Positions 56,053-63,757 of a stretch of DNA of 64,000 bases are shown piece by piece. A program made the position numbers and the translations under genes. Position 1 is the stretch's first letter, and the number at the start of each line of letters is the position of its first letter. The notes below the pieces were generated by a model. That model saw only the letters and a program-made list of their open reading frames with translations, was not told where the DNA came from and made no database searches. Source of the DNA: Alistipes muris (GTDB lineage Bacteria > Bacteroidota > Bacteroidia > Bacteroidales > Rikenellaceae); NCBI RefSeq assembly GCF_943193205.1, contig NZ_CALPDD010000004.1:95775-159774 (forward strand), read 5' to 3'.

Positions 56053-57462
56053 TTATCGTTTGCGGCGGACCAGGCTTTCGGGCAGCGGCAGCCGCAGTCG
56101 CAGAAAGCTCACCGCCGAACCTGCCAGCGCAGCCGCAGCGGCCACGGCCAGCGCCGCACGGGTGCTTCGGTCCGGCACCGCATGGAACAGCAGTGCCATC
56201 AGCGCCGCGCCCGTCGTCTGTCCCGTCAGCCGGGCCGTTGCCAGCATCCCGCTCGCCGAACCGCTCCGCTCGGGCGGGGCCGAGGCTATCAGCATACTGT
56301 TGTTGGGCGATTGGAAAAGCGCAAAGCCCGCCCCGCCCAAAGCCAGCCGCCATACGATGTCGGCCGCCGAGGGTTCCGCAGGCAGCCACGCCAGCGCTGC
56401 CAGTCCCGCGGCCATCGCCGCAAGACCCGTGCCGCCCAGCGCTCCCGGGTGCAGCCGCCCCACCAGCATCCCCGCCGCCGGAGCCACCGCCACAATAACT
56501 GCGGGCCACGCCGTCAGCAGCAGTCCTGCCGTCACTTCGTCGTAGCCCAGCGTGTGTTGCAGATAGAACGGCAGCGCCACCATCGAAAGCATCTGGGCCA
56601 GATAGGAGCAGACCGACGTAAGCACCGACACCGAGAAGACCGGAATCCGCAGCAGGTCGAGCGGCAGCAGCGGATGCGTCTCGCGCAGCTGGCTCCGCAC
56701 GAACCACCCGCCCGCCGCCAGGAGGACGACCGCTCCGGCCAGCAATATCCGGCCGTCCCAGCCGTGGGAAAGGCCTTCGACCGAAGCCATCAGCAGTCCG
56801 AACGTCAGCGCGTTGAGCGCCACGTCGCGCCACCGGGGTGTGCGGCTGTCGGATTGTACGGGATTGGGCGGCAGAAACCGCGCGCTGAGCCACAGCGCCG
56901 CCGCACCCACCGGAATATTGACCGCAAAGAGCCATTGCCACGGCCCCGCCGAAAGGATGGCGGCCGCCACGGCAGGCCCCGCCACCGACGACACGGCTAC
57001 TACCGTGGCATTGATTCCCATCCCGCGCCCGAGCTGGGCCCGCGGGTAGATGAAGCGTATCAGCGTCGTGTTGACCGACGTCACGGCCGCCGCCCCGAAG
57101 CCCTGGAGCACCCGGACCAGCACCAGCGTCGCGAACGACCCGGCCAGCGCACAGCCCGCCGAAGCCAGCGTGAACAGCGCCAGGCCGCCCACATAAATCT
57201 TACGGTAACCCAGCGTCTCGCCCAGCGCAGCCAGCGGCAGCACGCTCACCATGATGGCCAGCTGGTAGGCGTTGACAATCCATATCGAATCGGCCGACGA
57301 CACCGCCAGCTCCGCCCCCAGCGTCGGCAGCGCCACATTGGCTATCGCGCTGTCCAGCACCGAGAGCCCCACGCCGAACGCCACGGCCAGCACGGCACCC
57401 AGCCGGCGCGGCATGGGCAGCCCGTCGCCGGGTGCAGTATGTAGGGAAGTCGTGTTCATCAA
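56053..57462 (-). CDS. MFS drug-efflux-type transporter (DHA2 / EmrB-QacA family)
   Basis: 469 residues with about 14 hydrophobic segments. The first segment carries LSVLDSAIANVALPTLG, the family signature with an acidic residue in helix 1. WIVNAYQLAIMVSVLPLAALGETLGYRKIY follows, then LVRVLQGFGAAA (motif B) and an ERSGSASGMLATARLTGQTTGAAL stretch. Such pumps export amphiphilic drugs using the proton gradient; the substrate is unknown. Confidence 0.88.
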   Translation of the reverse strand: MMNTTSLHTAPGDGLPMPRRLGAVLAVAFGVGLSVLDSAIANVALPTLGAELAVSSADSIWIVNAYQLAIMVSVLPLAALGETLGYRKIYVGGLALFTLASAGCALAGSFATLVLVRVLQGFGAAAVTSVNTTLIRFIYPRAQLGRGMGINATVVAVSSVAGPAVAAAILSAGPWQWLFAVNIPVGAAALWLSARFLPPNPVQSDSRTPRWRDVALNALTFGLLMASVEGLSHGWDGRILLAGAVVLLAAGGWFVRSQLRETHPLLPLDLLRIPVFSVSVLTSVCSYLAQMLSMVALPFYLQHTLGYDEVTAGLLLTAWPAVIVAVAPAAGMLVGRLHPGALGGTGLAAMAAGLAALAWLPAEPSAADIVWRLALGGAGFALFQSPNNSMLIASAPPERSGSASGMLATARLTGQTTGAALMALLFHAVPDRSTRAALAVAAAAALAGSAVSFLRLRLPLPESLVRRKR

Positions 57463-57579
57463 TTCCGTCCGCCGGGGTCAAGCTCTGCGGCGGGTCTGCA
57501 AACTTACGCCATAAAATCCGAAGATGAAAGGCCCGGGGCCGGAAATCGCCTGCGCCCCTTGCGCTTTCATCCTCGGCAA

Positions 57580-57792
57580 ACAGCCCCGCAGATGCTGGAC
57601 GCAGCGCACGGGGAAACCGTTTGCCCGGTTATTGTTGTTCAGCGGGTTCACGTTGCCCGTGTCGAAGTTCAGACTGCCCGCGTTGAGGTTGCCTGCCAGA
57701 TAGGACGACGATGACCAGCACCAGCCGCCCGCGCCGACACTCGTCAAGGCTCCCGTCGTAACGTGACGGTAGCCCGCAGCAGGCAGTCGAAG
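57580..57792 (-). pseudogene. C-terminal fragment of a FISUMP/DGR variable-protein-like C-type-lectin-fold domain
   Basis: The minus strand reads LRLPAAGYRHVTTGALTSVG, then GWCWSSSSYLAGNLN..., LNNNNRANGFPVRCVQHL. This is the familiar C-terminal pattern of Bacteroidetes proteins diversified by retroelements. Ten Asn lie within 24 residues and nine are AAC codons, as in an adenine-rich template or undiversified copy. Its N-terminal part is missing and is replaced by AT-rich repeat, and the frame runs past the usual end. No reverse transcriptase is in this window. Confidence 0.55.
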
Positions 57793-57820
57793 CAGTCGCT
57801 GGAATGAATGACAGAAAAAA

Positions 57821-57900
57821 TGAATAATGAATAGTTAATAGGGAATAATTATCCGAAATTCGGAAAAACAATTATTCACTATTCATTGTTAATTATTCAT
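57821..57900. repeat. Inverted pair of AT-rich simple-repeat arms
   Basis: The left arm (57821-57852, AATGAATAATGAATAGTTAA...) and right arm (57869-57900, ...ATTGTTAATTATTCATT) are near-perfect inverse complements flanking ATCCGAAATTCGG. They belong to the same family as the arms at pyrF and pyrE. Confidence 0.75.
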
Positions 57901-57948
57901 TAACCCAAGTTTTCCGCCAGACTGGAATGAATAACTGACGGCGTATTG

Positions 57949-57977
57949 AAACGTTTTAACAGGCTGTTAAAACGTTT
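57949..57977. promoter_or_regulatory. 14-bp inverted repeat containing two AAACGTTT boxes
   Basis: AAACGTTTTAACAG (57949-57962) and CTGTTAAAACGTTT (57964-57977) are perfect inverse complements around one base. Each half contains an AAACGTTT palindrome, with centres 21 bp apart (two helical turns). Flanking bases extend the second box to TAAAACGTTTTAGC, identical to the site after folD. It could be a paired operator for a LacI-type regulator or a hairpin after the GtrA gene. Confidence 0.5.
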
Positions 57978-58107
57978 TAGCGTTCAGCGAAACGCCGCCA
58001 GCGGACTGCTGAATCTACGGGCCGCGCTGACGAAAACCGTGGCCTTCGTCATTCCGGGCCGGGGGCTGTTATGGCGTCGGAACCTGCGGCGGTGTGCCGC
58101 AGGTCCG

Positions 58108-58476
58108 TCAGAAATTGAAAAAGTAATTCATGAAGAAGTTCCAGAACGTCACCACGCCCGTGGCTAAAAGTTTGGCCGCATAGAAGTTCGCCCGGAACTT
58201 GTGGTGCAGCAACCAAATCGTCGCCGTGTTGATGACCAACCCCAGCAACGCGATGCCCAGGAAGCGCAGATACTGCCCCGCGATGTCGGGGTCTTCGTTG
58301 TGGAACGTCCACACGCGGTTGAGCAGGTAGTTGGTCGTCGCGGCGCACAGAAAGCCCACCGAATTGGCCGCATACTTGTTCACGCGCAGCCATTCCTTGC
58401 ACGCGTAGGTCACCCCGAAGTCCACGAAGACCCCCGAGCCGCCTACGACGCAGAATTTGATGAATTGCAGAATCAT
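58108..58476 (-). CDS. GtrA-family membrane protein
   Basis: 122 residues from MILQFIKFCVVGGSGVFVDF, the usual GtrA opening, with four predicted membrane helices. GtrA proteins are thought to move polyprenyl-linked sugars across the membrane. Its start overlaps the stop of the upstream glycosyltransferase by 4 nt, so the two are coupled, which fits a shared lipid-sugar substrate. Confidence 0.88.
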   Translation of the reverse strand: MILQFIKFCVVGGSGVFVDFGVTYACKEWLRVNKYAANSVGFLCAATTNYLLNRVWTFHNEDPDIAGQYLRFLGIALLGLVINTATIWLLHHKFRANFYAAKLLATGVVTFWNFFMNYFFNF

Positions 58477-60185
58477 GGTTTCAAGACCTCCGTCCGGAGC
58501 GGTTTTCCGTTGAACCAATGGGTGCGGCCCTCGCGGCGCAGGGCGAATCCGGCGGCATACTCTTTTCCGGCCAGCCGTTCCGGTACCCGCAGCATCGCTT
58601 CAGCCTCCGTTTCCGAGCGGGCCGGAATCGTACAGCGCACTCCCGTCGGGATTTCCTCCACCTCGAAACGGCCGTGCTTCCAAACCATGACCAGCTCCGT
58701 CTCCCCGCCGATTTCCACCTCGTAGTCATACGGATTCGCCAGCCGCACCCGCATGCGCAGTTCCTGCCCGGGCACCACCTGCTCCGGCAGCCCCGCAAAC
58801 GCAGCGTCGACCAGCCGCACGGGGCGGAAATCGGGGTCGACCAGCCACGTGAATCCCCGGCCGTTGGCCAGCGCGATGCTCTGCGTCCGGAAAAGCGTGT
58901 CGCCCGGTTCGCGACGCGGCGTCTCGACCAGCACTTCACGCCCGGCAAACCGCGAATCGTCGTCCCGGAACTGCCATTGGTGGGTCCTGTAACCGATATT
59001 GGGCTGGCAGTAGGCTTCGCCGCCCGTATAGAAGCGGTACTTGGCCGCCATGGCATAGCTCCCTCTGAAAATGACCGGGCGGCCGGCGGCTTCGCGGGCA
59101 ATGGCTCCGTAGCTCGCCTTGTTGTCGAAGACCTCGAACCGGATGCCCAGCGGGTTGAACATCATTTCGATGCGGACCAGAGCCATCAGCGCCACCACAA
59201 CCCACCCGGCGCGCATCACGTAGCGCCGCGTGCGGGGATGACGGCGCGCATAGTCGAACAGCACGCAGACCAGCCCGAGCGCCGCGACGATGACCCACTG
59301 CGGCTGCACATAGCCGCGGAACGCCGACAGCAGGAAGAACCCGACAAAGGCGGCCGGGAAGCATTTCAGCGCACGCCGCACCGCGTCCTCGGGCCGGGCG
59401 GCCCGCCACGCCTTGATGTAAAGCGGCAGATACAGCGGATTGAAAACCACCAGCATGTTGGCCACGAAATCGGTCACGTAGCTCAGCCGGAACTGCGCAT
59501 TGCGCCCCGAAAGGTGGTAGGCGAACGAAGCCCAGTCGTGGTGATATTGCCACAGGAAATGGGGCACAAGCAGCAACAGCGCCACCGCCCCGCCCGCATA
59601 GAGCCCCGGACGGCGCAGCAGCCGCGGATTGGCCGCCAGCGCAAAAAGCACCACCAATGCCCCGTGATACTTGCTGTAAGCCATGGCCGCCATGGCCAGC
59701 CCCAGCCAAAGCCAGGCGCCGCGGCGCCGTTCGGCGAACCGTCCGAGCGCCAGCAGAAACAGCGTCGCAGTCATCATCAGCGGACCGTCGGGCACCGCGA
59801 TGAATCCGTAGAGCTGCAACATCAGCGTCGCGGCCGAAAGCATCGCGAAAAGTTCTCCGTCGCGCCGCACCGCATCGGCAGGCCGTATCAGCCGCCACAA
59901 TAGGTAGAGGTAGAGGGGCTGCAGCAGTGTGAAGAAGAAGCGCACGCCCAATTCGGTTCCGGGCCAAACGTGCTGCCCCAGCCACACCAGCAGGGCCGTC
60001 ATCGGCGGATGGTCGAAGTAACCCCAGGCCAGGTGCTCGGCGAACATCCAGTAGTAGGCTTCGTCGTTGGCAAGCTCCGCCGTCGCGGCCAGCACGATGT
60101 TGCACACCCACCAGACGCCCAACCACAGCAGCACCGCCCCGTCGGCCCCCAGCGACCGGTAGTTTTTCACAAGCGCGTTCTTCAT
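58473..60185 (-). CDS. PMT/ArnT-type membrane glycosyltransferase
   Basis: 570 residues from MKNALVKNYRSLGADG; a TTG four codons upstream is less likely. There are about ten membrane helices. The first periplasmic loop carries ELANDEAYYWMFAEHLAWGYFDHPP, with the acidic pair typical of PMT/ArnT GT-C enzymes. The C-terminal ~200 residues form a soluble beta-rich domain. It uses a polyprenyl-phosphate sugar donor on the outer side of the inner membrane; the acceptor is unknown. Flanked by AsmA-like and GtrA genes. Confidence 0.85.
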   Translation of the reverse strand: MKNALVKNYRSLGADGAVLLWLGVWWVCNIVLAATAELANDEAYYWMFAEHLAWGYFDHPPMTALLVWLGQHVWPGTELGVRFFFTLLQPLYLYLLWRLIRPADAVRRDGELFAMLSAATLMLQLYGFIAVPDGPLMMTATLFLLALGRFAERRRGAWLWLGLAMAAMAYSKYHGALVVLFALAANPRLLRRPGLYAGGAVALLLLVPHFLWQYHHDWASFAYHLSGRNAQFRLSYVTDFVANMLVVFNPLYLPLYIKAWRAARPEDAVRRALKCFPAAFVGFFLLSAFRGYVQPQWVIVAALGLVCVLFDYARRHPRTRRYVMRAGWVVVALMALVRIEMMFNPLGIRFEVFDNKASYGAIAREAAGRPVIFRGSYAMAAKYRFYTGGEAYCQPNIGYRTHQWQFRDDDSRFAGREVLVETPRREPGDTLFRTQSIALANGRGFTWLVDPDFRPVRLVDAAFAGLPEQVVPGQELRMRVRLANPYDYEVEIGGETELVMVWKHGRFEVEEIPTGVRCTIPARSETEAEAMLRVPERLAGKEYAAGFALRREGRTHWFNGKPLRTEVLKP

Positions 60186-60199
60186 TCCAGGAATCAAAA

Positions 60200-62905
60200 C
60201 TACTCGCCCTGGGCCGAGAGTTTGGCAATCTGTTTTTCCGCTTCGGCGGCAAGGTTCGCGGCCTGCTTCTCGGCCTCGGCAACCAGTTTGTCCCCGGCCT
60301 TTTCGGCCGCGAATTTGGCCAAAGTGCCTTTCTTGGCGGCTTCGTCCACAAGTTTGGTCCGCTGAACCTGCGCGGCCGCTACGAGTTTTTCACCCGCCCG
60401 CTTGGCTTCGTCGCGCAGTTTGGCCGCCTGCTTCTCGACCTCGGCACGCAGATTCTCTTTCTGCTTCTCCACTTCGGCCGCAAGCGATTCGCTGCCCGTA
60501 AGTTTCTGAATCTGTTCGTCGACCACTTTCTTGACGGCCTGTTCGGCAGCTTCGCGGACGCCCAGCGTAATCTTGGGTGCGGTGAACGTTCCGCCGATCT
60601 TCACGTTGAGCGTCTCCAGCACGCCGCCTGTCGCCGACGCGGGCATCGAAACCTTAGCCACATAGTCGATGGTCTGGTCCAACCCCGTCGAACCCGACAG
60701 ATTCACGTTGGTTCCGGCAAGTTTCAAGTCGAAAGGCTGCGTCGTGACACGGCCGTTCTTGATGGCGAAACGAATCGCCACGTCCTTGGCTTCAATCTTG
60801 CGCAACTTGTCGTTGTTCAGCGCCTTGGCCAGCGCGTCGAACGCTTCGATGTTCTGAACACGGATATTTTCCGATTTGATTTCGCCCGTTGCGTTGACCG
60901 ACTGCAAATCGGGCGACATCGTGGAATCGAGCGCCGCGGTCATGTCGAGCGACAGCGAGTAGTCGCCGCCCGTCTTGGCGAACACCGGCACCAGTTTCTG
61001 CACCATTTCGAGTTCGTCGAACGTCTGCGAGAACGACGCTCCGGCCAACGACAGCCCCAGCCGCAGCGACGGACGCGACGGGTCGGCCGCGGTCGAATAG
61101 CGGCCCGACGCCGAAGCCTTGCCGCCGAAAAGCTGCAGCGCCAGCTTGTCGAGCGACAGCGCACCCCCGGCCACCCGCATTTCGCCCGTGAGGGCCGAAA
61201 CGGTCATCTTGTTGAAGAGGATTTTCTGCAATTCGGTATTGAGCGAGAGGTCCAGGTTCTTGGGCACCACCAGCACCTGCATCGGTTCGGCGGGCTGCTC
61301 CTCAACAGCCGCAGGCTCTTCCGACGCGGGAAGCGCCGCCATGATTTCGTTCAGATCGAGCAACCCGGAACGTACATAGAGCCGCCCGGCCAGCTTGTCG
61401 CCCCGGAGCAGATAGCCCAGATAACCCGTAAGCTGGCCCTTGGCCGACAGGTCGCTCCGCCCTACCGTCACCCCGAAGTCGCCGAGGGTCATGGCCTTGG
61501 GCGTAATGGTCGCGGCGGCGCGGCGGATATGCACCGCAGGGAGTTTGGGCACCGTCAGCCCCAGCTGTTCGATGACGAACGTTCCCGAAGCGGCCATCTG
61601 TTCGTAACGCTTCTTCTCGATGTCGGACATGCGGCCCGACACCTTCAGGTCGGCCGTGATGACGCCCCCGAGGTCGATTTGCTTGTCGAGCGGATAAACC
61701 TCGCGAACGGCCCCCAGGTCCACCTTGCCAGCCACCGAAGCCCGGAAAGCGGGGTCGCTGACGAGGTTGGTGGCGTGGAACGTCGCGGCGAGCGAATTGC
61801 CCGCCATCTTGAGCGAAAACTTCGAGAGGTCGACGACCGTCTTGTTCATCGTACCGCCGGGATTGGAAATCCCTGCCGCAAGCTGAATGTCGGTGACGGC
61901 CTTGGGCAACGACGAATATTGGAAACTGCCGTTGCTGACCGTGGCCTTGGCCGCAAAGGCGGGGAGCACCGAACCGTGTATTTCGCCCTTGGCCCACACG
62001 TCGAGCGCCAATTCGCCCGAGGCCGAGAGATTGCGGAAATCCTTGGTATAGAAAGCCGGAATCAGCGACAGCACGTCCTTGAACAGCACCTTGCCGCATC
62101 CGGCCGTCAGGTCCATCGCAACGGCGCCGCTCTCCTTGAGGTGCACCCACCCATCGAGCGACAGGGCGATGGCGTTAAGCCGGAACGTATTGTCCGTAAA
62201 TGTGAAACGGTTGTTCTTGAGGTCGGCGGCAATCGTAGCATCGAGTTCGGCTTCGGCGCCGCTCAGCAGGGGAATCCCGCCCGAGACGAAACGCATCTGC
62301 CGGGCATCGAGCCGCAGCGCGAGGTCGGTCCGCTCGGCCGACATGTCGCCCCGCAGCCGCAGCGACAGAGGAGCAGTGGAAAAGGCCATGCGGGTGGAAT
62401 CGTCCTCGTAACGAACCGACGCATCGGAAATCCGGAAATCGCGCAACTGCAACCGGAACGACGACGATTCGGACTGCTCCTCGGTCTCCTCGTCGGGCTC
62501 TTCGTCCGTGGGCTTCATGACGTCCCAGTTCACAGCTCCGTCGGCCAGTTTGTGAGCGTGCAGCGCAGGGGCCGCAAGGATGACTTTGGAGACCTCGAAC
62601 CCCTCGTCGCCAAAGAACGACAGCAGGTCGACGACCACCGAAATACGCCGTGCGGCAACGATGGTGTCGCCCTCGAAACGCTCCGTACCCACGAGGGTCA
62701 GCCCCTTGAGCTCGACCGACGCATGGGGGAAATGGCGCAGCAGACTGATGTTCAGCTTCTCGAAATCGAGTTTTGCCGTCAGCATGGCGTTGGCCTCGCG
62801 CTTGACGATTTCGGCCACTTTGCCCCGCAGCGCCATCGGAGCCACAATGATGACCGCCAACAATACGGCCGCGACAATGGCCGCAATCCTGAAAGACTTC
62901 TTCAT
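60200..62905 (-). CDS. AsmA-family protein with C-terminal charged coiled-coil tail
   Basis: 901 residues. One N-terminal membrane helix (FRIAAIVAAVLLAVIIVAPMAL) is followed by a long repetitive beta-rich AsmA/DUF748-type region (LNISLLRHFPHASVELKGLTLVG; later GTNVNLSGSTGLDQTIDY). AsmA-type proteins bridge the envelope and are linked to phospholipid transport and outer membrane assembly. The last ~120 residues are Ala/Lys/Glu-rich repeats (AEVEKQKENLRAEVEKQ, AEAEKQAANLAAEAEKQ) likely to form a coiled coil. First gene of the AsmA-GT-GtrA unit. Confidence 0.85.
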   Translation of the reverse strand: MKKSFRIAAIVAAVLLAVIIVAPMALRGKVAEIVKREANAMLTAKLDFEKLNISLLRHFPHASVELKGLTLVGTERFEGDTIVAARRISVVVDLLSFFGDEGFEVSKVILAAPALHAHKLADGAVNWDVMKPTDEEPDEETEEQSESSSFRLQLRDFRISDASVRYEDDSTRMAFSTAPLSLRLRGDMSAERTDLALRLDARQMRFVSGGIPLLSGAEAELDATIAADLKNNRFTFTDNTFRLNAIALSLDGWVHLKESGAVAMDLTAGCGKVLFKDVLSLIPAFYTKDFRNLSASGELALDVWAKGEIHGSVLPAFAAKATVSNGSFQYSSLPKAVTDIQLAAGISNPGGTMNKTVVDLSKFSLKMAGNSLAATFHATNLVSDPAFRASVAGKVDLGAVREVYPLDKQIDLGGVITADLKVSGRMSDIEKKRYEQMAASGTFVIEQLGLTVPKLPAVHIRRAAATITPKAMTLGDFGVTVGRSDLSAKGQLTGYLGYLLRGDKLAGRLYVRSGLLDLNEIMAALPASEEPAAVEEQPAEPMQVLVVPKNLDLSLNTELQKILFNKMTVSALTGEMRVAGGALSLDKLALQLFGGKASASGRYSTAADPSRPSLRLGLSLAGASFSQTFDELEMVQKLVPVFAKTGGDYSLSLDMTAALDSTMSPDLQSVNATGEIKSENIRVQNIEAFDALAKALNNDKLRKIEAKDVAIRFAIKNGRVTTQPFDLKLAGTNVNLSGSTGLDQTIDYVAKVSMPASATGGVLETLNVKIGGTFTAPKITLGVREAAEQAVKKVVDEQIQKLTGSESLAAEVEKQKENLRAEVEKQAAKLRDEAKRAGEKLVAAAQVQRTKLVDEAAKKGTLAKFAAEKAGDKLVAEAEKQAANLAAEAEKQIAKLSAQGE

Positions 62906-62912
62906 GTTCGGA

Positions 62913-63059
62913 TTATGATTCTGAGGGGCAAAGATAATTAAAATTAAAGATATTGGCGGTCGTTACGCCGTACAATTGTGCGAGGTCGCGGTCGAGCATG
63001 ACGCACTGGCCGCGGATTTCATAGATTTTGTTTTGGATGGCGGCAAGTTGGGGGTTCAT
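62913..63059 (-). pseudogene. Truncated ORF6N-domain gene (N-terminal fragment)
   Basis: A 48-codon frame starts MNPQLAAIQNKIYEIRGQCVML and continues DRDLAQLYGVTTANI, the first ~37 residues of an ORF6N (phage/plasmid antirepressor-like) domain. It then runs into NFNYLCPSES and stops. The homology ends exactly where the AsmA promoter begins. It is too short to fold as the full domain, so it is probably a relic. Confidence 0.7.
62929..62936 (-). promoter_or_regulatory. Predicted -7 box of the AsmA operon
   Basis: Minus-strand TATCTTTG fits TAnnTTTG, 24 nt before the AsmA-like ATG. It overlaps the 3' end of the ORF6N fragment. No clear -33 TTG is found. Confidence 0.5.
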
Positions 63060-63098
63060 TGTGCTGGGGCGGAACACGGTTGACAACATCAAATAGAA

Positions 63099-63133
63099 TA
63101 AAAAAGGCGGAAAGAAATCAGTTTCTTTCCGCC
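63099..63133 (-). terminator. Intrinsic terminator of the small Xre gene
   Basis: GGCGGAAAGAAA (63106-63117) and TTTCTTTCCGCC (63122-63133) form a perfect 12-bp stem with loop TCAG, followed on the minus strand by a T-run. It sits 25 nt after the Xre stop. Confidence 0.9.
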
Positions 63134-63158
63134 CCGGAAGTTGCGTCTTCTCTTTTAT

Positions 63159-63350
63159 TTATTGTTTATTTTTCGGATAATCCGTTTCTTTGAAAAATTC
63201 GTGCAACGAAATATTATAATACTCACAAAACAAAGACAAGGTTTCCAAAGATGGAAACTTCTGCTGGTTCTCGTAATGCGAAATATGCAGGCGTGTATTC
63301 TCGATCAGATATTCCTGTGTGTGGTTATGCTGTTCTCGAATCTCTCGCAT
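63159..63350 (-). CDS. Small Xre-family helix-turn-helix protein
   Basis: 63 residues from MREIREQHNHTQEYL. The HTH_3 pattern is complete: IREQHNHTQEYLIENTRLHISHYENQQKFPSLETLSLF followed by the fifth helix CEYYNISLHEFF. In-frame sequence upstream (LRAWIARR) is also plausible coding but has no ATG. The start may therefore be non-canonical, or the N-terminus lost. AT-rich, unlike the GC-rich neighbours, which suggests transfer. Confidence 0.7.
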   Translation of the reverse strand: MREIREQHNHTQEYLIENTRLHISHYENQQKFPSLETLSLFCEYYNISLHEFFKETDYPKNKQ

Positions 63351-63475
63351 TCGTCGAGCTATCCAAGCCCTTAATATATTGTCTTTGCGTTGCAGAGATT
63401 TTATTTTTTAGACAAAAGAAAGGGCAAAACAGTAAATTTAATCTGCACGATAGTGCTTGTTTGAATAATTTTACA

Positions 63476-63483
63476 TATCTTTG
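63476..63483 (+). promoter_or_regulatory. Predicted -7 box of the structured-RNA transcript
   Basis: TATCTTTG fits TAnnTTTG; a TTG lies 16 nt upstream (63457-63459). Transcription would start near 63490. Confidence 0.5.
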
Positions 63484-63487
63484 CTCC

Positions 63488-63757
63488 ATGACAAATTCAA
63501 TAAATGCAGAAATAATGCTAAATTTGCGAGAGAATAGTTCGGCTTAGCCGACGGACATAACGACATAAAGGGTAAACAACTCTTTATACCCTCGTGAACT
63601 TGGGACCCTCGAAAGAGGTTGTTAGCGCGGTATAATGGTTGTCAGTCCTTGTTATGTCCCGCTTATTCTATGGCGGGACACGACAGGGGCGCAGGACAGC
63701 TTCCGCGCAAAGGTTCCCAAGACCAACGAGGGGTAGCTGACACCGCGCCCTTTTTTG
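63488..63757 (+). ncRNA. Candidate structured RNA with rod-like fold and terminator
   Basis: Downstream of a -7 box, GGACATAAC (63553-63561) pairs with GTTATGTCC (63651-63659). Inside, GACA/TGTC and an 11-bp stem (63575-63585 with 63612-63623, one bulge) leave an asymmetric central bubble whose 3' side reads GGTATAATGG. CCTC-GAAA-GAGG is an alternative tetraloop hairpin. TGTCCCGC/GCGGGACA (63655-63680) competes with the outer stem. GGGCGC/GCGCCC (63687-63750) plus TTTTTT closes the transcript. A 19-codon ORF (63488-63547) precedes the fold. I recognise no known family; a 6S-like or riboswitch-like RNA is possible. Confidence 0.5.

Larger units (their letters stand above)
57463..58107. other. 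645-nt region without an intact gene
   Basis: This stretch holds a decayed variable-domain fragment (57580-57792), an inverted AT-rich repeat pair (57821-57900) and a 14-bp inverted repeat with two AAACGTTT boxes (57949-57977). A minus-strand TAAGTTTG (57500-57507) could be the -7 box of the MFS gene. Other open frames here are short and not gene-like. Confidence 0.7.

Noticed and set aside
57478..57747. 89-codon minus-strand ORF as an intact gene
   Set aside because: It starts at TTG inside a larger homologous fragment, lacks the N-terminal part, and reads past the normal C-terminus; treated as a relic.
57946..58167. 73-codon plus-strand ORF downstream of the paired AAACGTTT boxes
   Set aside because: Starts inside the dyad, runs antisense into the GtrA gene, and shows no domain.
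63620..63740. tRNA or tmRNA in the terminal structured region
   Set aside because: No T-arm consensus, CCA end or tmRNA termini; pairing does not fit a cloverleaf.
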